Below are positions 12,100 through 23,700 of a DNA stretch of 64,000 nucleotides, one piece after another (positions within the stretch are counted from its first letter, which is position 1; each line of letters begins with the position of its first letter). The position numbers were made by a program, and so were the translations under genes. Source of the DNA: Chondrosia reniformis (taxonomy: Eukaryota > Porifera > Demospongiae > Chondrillida > Chondrillidae); the NCBI GenBank assembly GCA_947172415.1, contig OX359201.1, positions 620,001 to 684,000 on the forward strand, written 5' to 3'. The notes beneath the pieces are model-generated. The model was not told where the DNA came from. It made no database searches and saw only the letters and a program-made list of their open reading frames with translations.

Positions 12100-12368
12100 T
12101 TTTATCGACCGGATTGGTTTTATCGCGCTATATACGAACCGATATCAAAACAACAGTAATTGACCCATGAAAAGGTAATATTAAGTATTAAGTCATTTCG
12201 AAATTCCTAAAAGCCGTATATTATTTTTATATAAAATAATAAATAATACTTCCTGATCGAAATGAAATCCGAATTGATAGGTATACCGGAAGTCGGTCCG
12301 GGTACTAACCCGCAGTATATGCCCGCAGCAAGTAATCTTAGACGATCGATCTCGAGGTGTAAGAGAGA
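12100..12368. promoter_or_regulatory. Divergent intergenic region, CDC73 / Ig-FN3 receptor A
   Basis: 269 bp lie between the two start codons. TTTATCGA-type motifs sit close to the CDC73 start. No clear TATA box is seen. Confidence 0.4.
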
Positions 12369-15300
12369 ATGGATTCTAGTAAATGGATGTTGATCTATAT
12401 TAAACTGTTTCTATTTGTTATTAAATATGGTAAGTGATAATGAAGAATATAACTTAATTAGAACTTGAAACTGTTTGCAAAATTTTCTATTTATATATTA
12501 AACTTAAAATCAATATGCTCTCTCTGTCTATATAAAATAGTTATACACATCTATGTCTCTATATACGGACGTAAATATAAAGTATGTAACTGGCACCTGA
12601 TTATAAGAGACTAGCTGGAAGATTGATGTATGCATGCACGTAAAATCAATAGTGAATTCTTCTCAAAATTCGATCTATTAACATTGTCTGGCATCCCCTT
12701 TTCTTGTCTAGTCTATTCTGCTGAATATGAAGCACAATCGTATATTGATGGATACACACACAACACAACACTGGATTCTGGCGATACTGTACAACTGGGG
12801 ACAACTGTTATTCTAGTATGTACAGTCACTGGAATACCTTATGGAGTACAAACTAGCTACAGGTGGACCTGCCCTCATGGAACATGTAATAGTGGAAGTC
12901 ATATCTTGAAAATCCCTCTTATCTCTACAAGTGATGGAGGAGACTATATCTGTACTGTACTGGCTGATGGTATCAATAAGAGTGCTGTATTTACACTCAC
13001 TGTTGTACCACCAAGTGAGTTGTCATAACACTACGTATTATATAGTAACACATATAAGACAAGTCCCATCTCTCCATACTACAGCATCAGGTTTTATAGT
13101 TACTAGTCAGAACAGAATCTTTGATCACGAAGCTGTCATTACTAACATCACAGAAATAGCAGGAAACCAAGAAATAGGAGAGATACAGTGTAGATCATAC
13201 AATGGTGGTAATGCTAGATGGGTTAGACCTGGATACATTATACCAGCATCATCAACTGAAGATGTGTACAAGAGTGAAAATGGTCCAACAGCTACACTCT
13301 TTGTTAAGAGAACATCAAATACAAGTGATGACTACTATTGTGATGATAATATATATGGAGTGGGTCATTACATCAACTTATATTTATCAAATAGTAAGTC
13401 ATGATCAATTAACTAAGTATAGAGAACACACACACGTGAACTGTGTTATCTATTCATATTAAATCGATCATTTCATAGATACCTTACCAATACCTAAAAT
13501 ATTTTCATTAAGAGAGGACCTAGAATCTATTACATTCAGAGTTAATGGTGGAGGTGGAGGTGGTTCACACATCTATGTCACAAGATATGATCGTCTAGAT
13601 CTAGGAGTACCAGTTGAGGTTGGGCATACTGTACTATATAGCAGTAAGGAGAAGCAGGTTTCTCTATCAGTAGTACCAGGTGGACTGTACAGGGTAAAGG
13701 TTTGGGTCATTAGTGGACAGCGTATCAGTTCAGCACCAAATGAGGCTACTTATAGAGCTCCATCAAGTGGTACGTACTGCATGTAAAATCTAAGATACCA
13801 TTTTCCTACATGCTATGCTTATTCTGTAAAAGAGCCTATAGGGGAAGTAAACCTGAAGAGAGCTTTGGATGAAGATACAGGAGTCTTTTCTTCCTTCTTT
13901 TCCTTCTTTCATCTTCTTCTCCACTGGGTCAGACAGCCGTTTCTGGGAATTGCACCCTTCATCAGTGATCCTGGGAGTCTTTGTCTTTTTCTTCATCTTG
14001 ATCTTTTGTGAATCCTTGGCATGTATACATAAACAAAGTTAAAATTGCTAACTGATTGTATATATGTGACAACTATATATATGTGTGAATATCCATGTAA
14101 CTGAGTATATATAACTGATTGGCAATTGTATGAGTGTATCTACTATGCTGTATACACTTATATAGGTAGAATGATGTGTGAGTATATATATCCATGTTTG
14201 TGAGTATTCATGTATGTGCATAGTTACAACCTTACATACAGTACCAACTAAACCAAGACACCTCACAATCACAAGAGTGTTTCAAGATGGTGTTGAACTG
14301 AACTGGATACCTCCAAGAGAACCCAATGGAGAACTACACTATACCATCCAGTATGGTTCCAACACAATCGACACAACCAGTAACCTGACCTACTACAACT
14401 TGACAGGACTAGTGAATGGTACAACATACTACATTACAGTGATGGCTGTGAACTCAGCTGAGAGTAGTACTAGTGATGTGATGGAGTATACACATTTAAC
14501 AGATAATAGCTTAACAACCACTCTCACACCATCACAAACTACAGCTAAGGATCACATTCCCTCCTCATCAGCCCCTCCTCCTAGCCTACTGCCAGCACTG
14601 ACTGTTAGAGTAGGCAGGATTGGTGACACAACTGATGTCACGGTGACACCCACCATCGGTCAACCAGTACAGATGGAGTGTGAGAGGAGCGGAACTACCA
14701 AGAACTGGTACAGTGCAGGTAGTCGAGTCACTCCCACTCAAGGAGAGGTAGCTACCACTGGAGGAGGAGGAGGAGCAAGGACATTGTCCATCTCACGCTT
14801 CAGTTCAAGTCATGCTGGAACATACACTTGTATTGTAGGACCTAATGCCGCTCTGACATTCTACACTGTAGCTGGTGAGTGGAAGGTTTATCTGATCCTC
14901 TATACCAACCAGTCCTAGTCAGGATCATAGATTCTGAATATTGTTACTTGATTGTGTGGCCATTTATCATAATAATTTTAGTTGTTATATATACACTGAT
15001 CAAATGGATTCTTGTCTTATATTCTCATTGCATTTATATACTTGTGTAGTCATTCCATCAACTTCACCAGAGATATATATCCCACGTAAGTAACATAAGC
15101 CATTATATATAATATGTATACAATACAACATGCAATACAGGATCCACTCTATCTCAAGAAGCCATCATATCACTCTCAGTGTTAGTGTCTGCAGTCTTCT
15201 CTGTTCTCATTACAAGTATTATTTGGTCAATCCTCACTTACTACTGTTGTGTTAAGAAGATGCAGAATGAGAGGAGAGACTTAACAAGACAACAGAGAGA

Positions 15301-15391
15301 CATCTATGAAGTAGTAGGCGAGCAAGATAAGAGATATGAAGAAGTTAAAATGCACCAATCACCAGCTTATGCAACAGTTGAACAGAAATGA
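12369..15391 (+). CDS. Ig/FN3 transmembrane receptor, copy A
   Basis: Seven exons: 12369-12429, 12712-13014, 13085-13393, 13479-13769, 14242-14874, 15050-15085 and 15141-15391; 627 residues, all phase 1 junctions. Order: hydrophobic signal peptide (MDSSKWMLIYIKLFLF), Ig domain about 21-121 (Cys, RWTC, GGDYIC), second Ig about 122-224 (DDYYC), FN3-like domain about 225-321, classical FN3 about 322-405, Ser/Thr/Pro linker, third Ig about 430-532 (NWY, GTYTC), a 12-residue micro-exon, membrane span about 553-579 (Leu/Ile/Val-rich), then a tail of about 45 residues with three YxxV motifs (YEVV, YEEV, YATV). The tail motifs resemble SH2-docking or ITIM-like sites but lack the usual hydrophobic residue at -2. 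A cell-surface recognition receptor is inferred. Uniform phase 1 exons fit domain shuffling. Confidence 0.88.
13795..14010 (+). repeat. Dispersed short repeat in receptor A intron 4
   Basis: A long family copy extending past the CACCCTTCATCAGTGATCC block into GGGAGTCTTTGTCTTTTTC and GTGAATCCTTGGCA. It is absent from the corresponding intron of copy B, so it inserted after duplication or was lost there. Confidence 0.75.
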
Positions 15392-16409
15392 ACTATATAA
15401 GCTTACATATATACAGCTCAAAATATTATTTAGCCATTTTTTTGCTGTAACTGTGCAGTTACAGAATGTTTTCTATAGTATTATACAATGAACTCCTTTT
15501 GTGTGATATGTATACATACACTCCGTTGCTGGGGCAACCAAGGCAAATTATATTCCACAACTGCATGTTGTATAACTATAATAAGAGGGACTTTGGCATC
15601 TTATTATTGTTATACAATGCGATATCCCGCAGATAACTTAGTAAATGCTGAAAAGCCTAGGGGTGGAGTGTATAACTATTACATATATGATACATGTCAA
15701 AGGTTCACTACACTAGTACTATATGTATATACGTATATTCAGCGGATTGCCCAATTATGGAATTCCTAATTTATCTGAGTGGTGAGGTTTAGAAGTTTAG
15801 CATACAAATTTAATGTATGGTGAGTATATACTTTAGCAACTGTATTTTATATCATTGATATATTATTTGTATATAGCTATATAATTACTTGTTTTAATAT
15901 GTACGTATACAATATATACATATGTTATATCTTAACAAGTAAATTGATCAAATACAAAACAATTGAGAGATGTGAGATGTGATCTCGGACACAAAATACA
16001 TTAATACATTCATATAGTTCATTAGACAAGCTTAATTTAATGAACTTGGCAAGGTGTAAGTTATATAAAAAATTATTTATACATACATAATTAATGGTCT
16101 TAATATGTACATACCTCTACATACATAGGTATATTTATAAGTGAAGAAGACTACTTATGTATTGCTGCTTTCTTCATATATATATACACATTATAATATT
16201 GTTTATACAGTAATATATATATATATATATATATATTTATACATGTAGAGTAATGTTTTGGTAGAAATGTCTGCTATAATTATCAATTAGCTATAGGCTA
16301 TTAGGAATTCCTACAAAAACAATACTATTTGATTTATTAGGGTTTTTAACTAACCTATATATGTATTTACAGGGAAGTACGTATAGTTATAATATCATAT
16401 GTAAACAGA
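15392..16409. other. Intergenic spacer between receptor copies
   Basis: AT-rich sequence with a (TA)n microsatellite near 16215-16238 and one MITE-like element at 15517-15672. No exon is recognised. The promoter of copy B must lie in its right part. Confidence 0.5.
15517..15672. mobile_element. MITE-like element with internal hairpin, copy 1
   Basis: The ends are inverted (TACACTCC and GGAGTGTA). The centre is a long palindrome (TTGTATAACTATAATAAGAG against CTTATTATTGTTATACAA). A second copy with the same ends and centre is at 35223-35371. TA at both edges suggests a TA target duplication, as in Tc1/mariner-type MITEs. Confidence 0.65.
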
Positions 16410-19400
16410 ATGGATTATAGTAAATGGATGTTGATCTATATTTATCTGTTTCTATTTGGTACAAAAGATGGTAAGCGAATATAAAGACTAGCTTAGAATT
16501 TAAATAGAAGATTGTTACAATATATATACATATATACCTTCATATATATGTATGTACGTATATATATATATACATTTACTTCTCTATCTTAATTTTTGAG
16601 CTATAGAGAAGATGAAACTCTTTTCTACACCTTAGTTCTAATTAGGTATATATGACTTAAAATTGCATGTATTGTTAGCTATATACCATATTTTACCTTT
16701 CAATTATACAGATTGGGTTGACAACTATAGTACTAGTCTCTATAGCTGATCAACAAAGACCTTCGTGGTCAAAATGTCCTGTGATATTATTTTATTGTTT
16801 AACACTGTTGTGTAATTTTCTCTATCAAGATTATTTGTGCAATTTGTTGAATTCAACCAAGGATCCTCTATAAACTCTCCATATATAGTATCATAGCTTT
16901 TAGGATCAAATTTTAATGTACATTTTATGCAGTGTCTTGCCATTTCTCTCTTGTCTATTTCATAGTCAATTCTGTTGAATATGAAGCACAATCATATATT
17001 GATGGATATACTCACAACGCAACACTGGATTCTGGTGATACTGTACAACTGGGGACAACTGTTATTCTAGTCTGTACAGTCACTGGAATACCTTATGGAG
17101 TACAAACTAGCTACAGATGGACCTGCCCTCATGGAACATGTAATAGTGGAAGTCATATCTTGAAAATCCCTCTTATCTCCACAAGTGATGGAGGAGACTA
17201 TACCTGTACTGTACTGGCTGATGGTATCAATAAGAGTGTTGTATTTACATTCACTGCTGTACCACGAAGTGAGTTGTCATAACACTAGTACAGTATAACA
17301 CATATAAGACAAGTCCCATCCCTCCATACTACAGCATCAGATTTTATAATTACTAGTCAGAACAGAATCCTTGATCATGAAGCTGTCATTACTAACATCA
17401 CAGAAATAGCAGGAGACCAAGAGATAGGAGAGATACAGTGTATATCATATAATGGTGGTGATGCTACATGGGTTAGACCTGGATACACTATACCAACATC
17501 ACCAACTGAAGATGTGTATAGTGAAAATGGTCCAATAGCTACCCTCTTTGTTAAGAGAACATCAAATACAAGTGATGACTACTTTTGTACTAACAGTACA
17601 TATAGAGGAAGGCATTACATCAACTTATATTTATCAAATAGTAAGTCATAATCAATAATTAACTGCATAGAAAGCACACATATACAAATTATCTATGCAA
17701 ATTAATTTTCAGTTGGGACAGGACATACCGATATCACACATCAACTATATTTATCCAATAGTTAGTTAAGATTTTACTACTATATACATAAATGTATATA
17801 TTAATTACCTAGATAATTTACCAATACCTCAAATATATTCATCGAAAAAGGTGCAGGAATCCATTTTATTCGAAGTTAGTAACAATGGTAGAGGTGGTAA
17901 ATGTGTCATAAGATATGATCGTCTAGATTTAGAAGTACCAGTTGAGGTTGGACATGTTGTATCTATTTGCAATAGTCAGGTTTCTCTGTCGGTGGAACCA
18001 GGTGGATTGTACAGGATAAAGGTTTGGCTTATTAATGGACAAAATATCAGTTCAGCACCAAATGAGGCAACTTATAGAGCTCTGTCAAGTGGTATGTATA
18101 CATAAATAAAGTTAAAATTGTGAACTGATTGTAGGAGTATATGTATATCTATATTGTATACATGCATAGAGCATATTATGTAGATTTACGTATCTTGTAA
18201 GTTAATCTGCATGTCACTGAGCACAAACCACAAAAATATATTCATTAAAATGTCATCATTCTATGCAAGCAAGGTGTCTTTCTCTCTCTTTTTCTATATT
18301 TTATTATTATATTTTTATTATTTTTATTATTATTATTATTATTATTTATTTATTTATTTTTATTATTTTTATTGTTATTATTATTTTGATTATTTTTATT
18401 ATTTATTTATTTATTTTTATTATTTTTATTATTCACCTATGTATGTACGTATTTACAACCTTACATATATGCAGTACCAACTAAACCAAGACACCTCACT
18501 ATCACAAGAGTGTTTCAAGATGGTGTTGAACTGAACTGGATACCTCCAAGAGAACCCAATGGAGAACTACACTATATCATCCAGTATGGTTCCAACACAA
18601 CCAACACTACCAGTAACCTGACCTACTACAACTTGACAGGACTAGTGAATGGTACAACATACAACATTACAGTGATGGCTGTGAACTCAGCTGGGAGTAG
18701 TACCAGTGATGTGACAAAATACTTTCATAATTCATCTTCAAATAGTAAGTTTAAAATACTTACTGTAGCTGCTGTATATATAGTTGTAAACTTGGAATAG
18801 TATAGTGATATGATTGACTATTAATATGAAATAGACAGTTCTGTATAGCATGTTAATAATATATGCATATAGCAGTTAGTGGCTTAACAACCACTCTCAC
18901 ACCATCACCAACTACAGAGACAGTTAAGGATCACATTCCCTCCTCATCAGCCTCTCCTCCTGGCCTACTGCCAGCACTGACTGTTACAGTAGGCAGGATT
19001 GGTGATACAACTGATGTCATGGTGACACCCACCATCGGTCAACCAGTACAGATGGAGTGTGAGAGGAGCGGAACTACCAAGAACTGGTACAGTGCAGGTA
19101 GTCGAGTCACTCCCACTCCAGGAGAGGTAGCTACTGCTGGAGGAGGAGGAGGAGGAGTGAGAACATTGTCCATCTCACACTTCAGTTCAAGTCATGCTGG
19201 AACATACACTTGTATAGTAGGACCTAATGCCGCTCTGACTTTCTACACTGTAGCTGGTGAGTGGAAGGTTTATCTGATCCTATTTACCAACCAGTCCTAG
19301 TCAGGATCATAGATTCTGAATATTGTTACTTGATTGTGTGGCCATTTATCATAATAATTTTAGTTGTTATACACTGATCAAATGGATTATTATCTCTTTC

Positions 19401-19739
19401 TTTTTTCTACAAGTAGTCATTCCATCGTCTTCACCAGATATAGTCATTTCAAGTAAGTAACATAATACATTCTAGGAAACAGGTATATATTGGCATCGTT
19501 TTGATACAAAACTACATACAGGATCCGCTCTATCTCAAGAAACCATCATATCCCTCTCAGTGTTAGTGTCTACAGTCTTCTCTGTTCTCATTACAAGTAT
19601 TATTTGGTCAATCCTCACTTACTACTGCTGTGTCAAGAAGATGCAGAATAAGAGGAGAGACTTGAAGAGACAAGAGAGAGACATCTATGAAGTAGTAGGC
19701 GAGCAAGATAAGAGATATGAAGAAGTTCAAATGCATTAA
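16410..19739 (+). CDS. Ig/FN3 transmembrane receptor, copy B
   Basis: Eight exons: 16410-16470, 16966-17268, 17335-17640, 17813-18091, 18475-18744, 18873-19256, 19417-19452 and 19522-19739; 618 residues. It is a tandem paralogue of copy A with the same domain order, and long near-identical stretches include short intron sequence flanking exon 2. Two differences stand out. The second FN3 and third Ig domain are separated by an intron that copy A lacks. And a CAA codon of copy A is TAA here (19737-19739), removing the last 11 residues and with them the third YxxV motif; the lost codons are still readable downstream to 19771. The first two motifs (YEVV, YEEV) remain. Whether the shortened tail signals differently is unknown. 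Confidence 0.85.
17705..17768 (+). pseudogene. Partial duplicate of the receptor Ig2 exon end
   Basis: After a CAG, a short stretch ending ATCAACTATATTTATCCAA then TAGTTAG mirrors the end of exon 3 (ATCAACTTATATTTATCAAA then TAGTAAG). It is too short and degraded to be a working exon. Confidence 0.45.
18296..18432. repeat. TTATTT/TTA microsatellite in receptor B intron
   Basis: A mixed (TTA)n and (TTTA)n tract of about 135 bp immediately upstream of the FN3 exon. It produces spurious Phe/Tyr/Ile-rich frames. Confidence 0.9.
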
Positions 19740-19857
19740 TCACCAGCTTATGCAACAGTTGAACAGAAATGAATTGAAATTTTATAGCTTATATATACAC
19801 ATAAATAATCTACCTTTTTCCTATACCTATACTCTGTAGCTAATTATAATATATATA

Positions 19858-19885
19858 AAAGCCTAAAGGGAAGTAAACCTGGAGC
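19858..19885 (+). repeat. Fragment of the dispersed short repeat
   Basis: The sequence AAGCCTAAAGGGAAGTAAAC followed by CTGGAG matches the 5' part of the family. Only the core survives. Confidence 0.4.
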
Positions 19886-20227
19886 ACATTATTTAGGCAA
19901 TTCATTTACACTATTTTCTGTTAATAATCAGTTGCATTTGAGTTTTTGTTTGTTTATAGATTTATATACTATAGATTTTCATTATCCTTAATCATGTAAT
20001 TTAATTACTGTGTATACTTTGCATCTTTTGAAAATTGAATACAATTTTTATCAACTTCAAATGCGGTTTGTATAATTCTTATACATATAGTTTCAGTGTT
20101 GAGTATATATATGCGCATATCTATATATGCAGTCATAGCATTATATAATCAGACCTATGTAGGGAATTTCCCTGAATTGTATATCTGATTGAGATAAAAT
20201 GGCTGAAAAGAAATACTCTCTCTTTTA

Positions 20228-20413
20228 AGGTGTTCCTGTGGATATGTAAAACATGATGTGATGCACTTGGGAGAGCTATTATCAGGGAAGAGCAGACCCT
20301 TGAATTATTGTGGAGGTCTGTTTATTGTGAATGAGACTGGACAGGATGTCTCTTGCAAGCTTTGTGGAACATGTGCAACAAAAATTAAACCTTCTGTGGC
20401 AAAACCACAGTGA
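20228..20413 (+). pseudogene. Cysteine-rich exon-like remnant, unknown
   Basis: Sixty-one open codons end in TGA at 20411-20413. Cysteines occur at regular spacing (CSCG, a CGG pair, CKLCGTC), suggesting a zinc-binding or disulfide motif. An in-frame TAA precedes it at once. An ATG-started frame just upstream (MAEKKYSLF) is one base out of register, so this may be a frameshifted remnant. I cannot name the family. Confidence 0.3.
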
Positions 20414-20741
20414 TTCCTGTGTAATTACAGGGAAGCTTCTAGTTCTGGTCGTACTAACATTGTGCAGATGTCTGTGCACAAGATGATCATATTCAATTAG
20501 GAGCTCACCTTAATTAAGCTTATAACTAACCAACAATATGTATTATACCAATGTAATTGTTTCCATGTATTTGGATACAGGGATGTATGTAGATTTTTAT
20601 AATTAGTAAACTCACACACATATAGCTTTACCCCAGCTTTGTAACATTGAAATTATAGTGTTGAAATGTTAATCTTATAATGTGAGTCATGATTATAGAA
20701 TGGATGAGAAGACAGGACAGAAATTACACATGTTACAATTA

Positions 20742-23700
20742 CTATTCTATTCTCTGTCTCTCTTGAAAACTGACAGTTAAGGACTTGGCACGCCAAATCA
20801 ACCACTGCCAGAACCCTATCAAAGATGACCACCAGCTCCTCTTTGAGATGAGGATCTCCTGGAGCTCTTCAGTGTTGGAGATGTGCTTGGAAATTATTTC
20901 TTCTTTTAGCTCCAAGGACCACTTTTTGGGAGGTCCTTCATCCAAATGAGCCATCAATACCTCCTTCATCTGTGGAGCATGGAGAGGTGAATATATATAT
21001 GGATGGGTAGGTGGATGGATGAATAAATGGTTGGATGGATGCATGGATGGATGGATGGATGGGTGGATGGATGGATAGTTATCACTAACAAACATGTAGG
21101 TACTAAATTCAGTATTGTAGTGTTGAACAGATAACTTGATAACTTTAGTGGCAGTTTTCAAAGGACCTTCAACCTGTAATCACATGACAGGGAAATGCAT
21201 GTAATAGACTATTATCTTCAATCCTCTGTATACCCTAACTCAATATACTATAAACAGGGAAAAAATTGTGATGTCTAATAATTGCAATTTGCATGTTTTC
21301 GAGAGATTAATAAATATCCACTATACAGCCAAACCCACAAACCGCAACATAATTTTTCAACTAAATTTTGTTTCTAAAATAGCAAAAATGCACTTAATTA
21401 ACCCTGTACGTAATCATTTCCCTGTTTATGGTACACTTAACCAACAGACTCACAACTTTTGCAAAAGCATCTACATTTTCACTTCTTCTCTGAGAGCAGA
21501 CTTTATTTATAACTCTCTAAAGATATATCAACAGCAGCACTGTCACTATCATATCACAGTCACATTCACCTAACCAGACATGACACACCCACTGCCACTC
21601 CCACCTCTGTTGCCTCTCGGATGGTAGAAAATGGTTCCAAGTCATGAAACTCTACTAATGATTGATCATAAAACTTGAGGGACACATCCATTTCATCTTT
21701 CAATCTAAATATCAAAGACCAGTATTAGAACAGCTCAAAATGGCAGGTTGATCAGGTCTCAGATATATTAATCTCACTTTTGATCCAGTTCGGATGCGTT
21801 GATTGGTAATACCAGCTTAGTAGGTCCAGAATTGTCTCTGAAACGGTTCACTGCTTCAGTTGACTCAGAGAAGAGAAATATAACACATTAACAAGTCACT
21901 GAATCATTCCTTAGACTCCTTTAACTACTTACTACAGACTGACACTTTAGTTCAACTAGCTCAAGATTGTCTTTCCAAATGACGTCTGTTTCTGATCTCA
22001 ACTTGATCTGCACGCATTGGTCATGTATGGATACAGAGAGGTAAGAGGGTGTGGTCATATATGGATACAGAGAGGTAAGAGGGTGTGGTCATATATGGAT
22101 ACAGAGAGGTAAGAGGGTGTGGTCATGTATGGATACAGAGAGGTAAGAGGGTGTGGTCATATATGGATATAGAGAGGTAAGAGGGTGTGGTCATGTGTGG
22201 ATACAGAGAGGTAAGAGGGTGTGGTCATGTATGGATACAGAGAGGTAAGAGGGAGTGGTCATGTATGGATATAGAGAGGTAAGAGGGTGTGGTCATGTAT
22301 GGATACAGAGAGGTAAGAGGGTGTTAATGGAGGAAACTGTATCCTTATCCAAAGCTCTATAGATTTCCCTTAATAATAAATAAATTAATAATCTAGGAAA
22401 ACGGTCTATTCTAAGTACATTTCTTTTAGCCTCATAATGAAGTCAACCACGTCTTTATATATAGGAATATGGTGAGTTAGATGTACTTCACCTCCAGAGA
22501 GTCACGGAAAGGCTTGTAGATGGTCTCTCCCTCAGCCACACTTGCATCCCTTTCAAAGACCTGCAAGGGGAGGTATCATGTCAGTGTTCATGCAGAGGGG
22601 CCGCCCAACCTCACCCTACCAGATAGGCCTCCCTCTTGGCAGACTGGATCATGTCATCAAACAGACCGGGAGCTCTTGGAATACGATTCTTGTTTTGAGC
22701 CATTTCAATAAAATTTTCTGAATAATAATGACAACAATGTGTATACTTTGTGGCCATTAACCAATCAGATTGCAGCTCCTGTGTGGTCTACACTGACCAA
22801 TGGCTGTACTTGTGGCCCTATTCAGTACCTCCTCCAGTGCTCTTGTGTTCCTCAGCACAGCTGCCTCAGAGAGCCTCCGGAGACCATCCTGCACTTGAGA
22901 GGTGGGAGGGAGGCAGGGAGAGGAGGTCCCTCTTGTCAGTGTCAAGAACGAGGAGGAGGGTCATAGTAGTGAGGGGAGGGGCATAGTAGTGAGGGGGAGG
23001 GGCATAGTAGTGAGGGGAGGGGCATAGTAGTGAGGGGAGGGGCATAGTAGTGAGGGGAGGGGCATAGTAGTGAGGGGAGGGGCATAGTAGTGAGGGGGAG
23101 GGGCACAGCAGTGAGGAGGAGGGGCATAGTAGTGAGGGGGAGGGGCATAGTAGTGAGGGGAGGGGCACAGTAGTGAGGAGGAGGGGCACAGTAGTGAGGA
23201 GGAGGGGCACAGTAGTGAGGGGAGGGGCATAGTAGTGAGGGGAGGGGCATAGTAGTGAGGGGGAGGGGCACAGCAGTGAGGGGGAGGGGCATAGTAGTGA
23301 GGGGAAGGGCTTGATACTGAAGTGTGGGATGAGGCAATGAGGGTGTTTGGAATGCAGATGATATCAAGTGTGTGTCAAGGAGGAGATGTTCCAAGTGAAG
23401 CACCTGTAACTGATCCTTGTATGTTCCATAAGAGTGACTATCTCTTAAGTCTTTCAGTACTTCCCTAAACCAGATTATAAGAATGTGCTTTGAGGATGTG
23501 CTACAAAACACTTGTGGTTTGGTCACTTACTGATACATTAGGACAGATTGGTCTACAAGTTCCTCCAAGATATGGTTCAATTTGACAGCTTTGATGGGAA
23601 ATTCTAAATGACTTAGTTCATCCTCCAATTGTACCTACGCACATACAATTATTACAGAAAAGGAAACTAATCTGACAGTTTAAATGGCTAATACTATAGT

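Noticed and set aside
22866..23526. Several overlapping Leu/Pro/Ser-rich minus-strand ORFs
   Set aside because: Frames of the purine-rich minisatellite inside the GBP-like gene; only 23404-23464 in this span is a supported exon.
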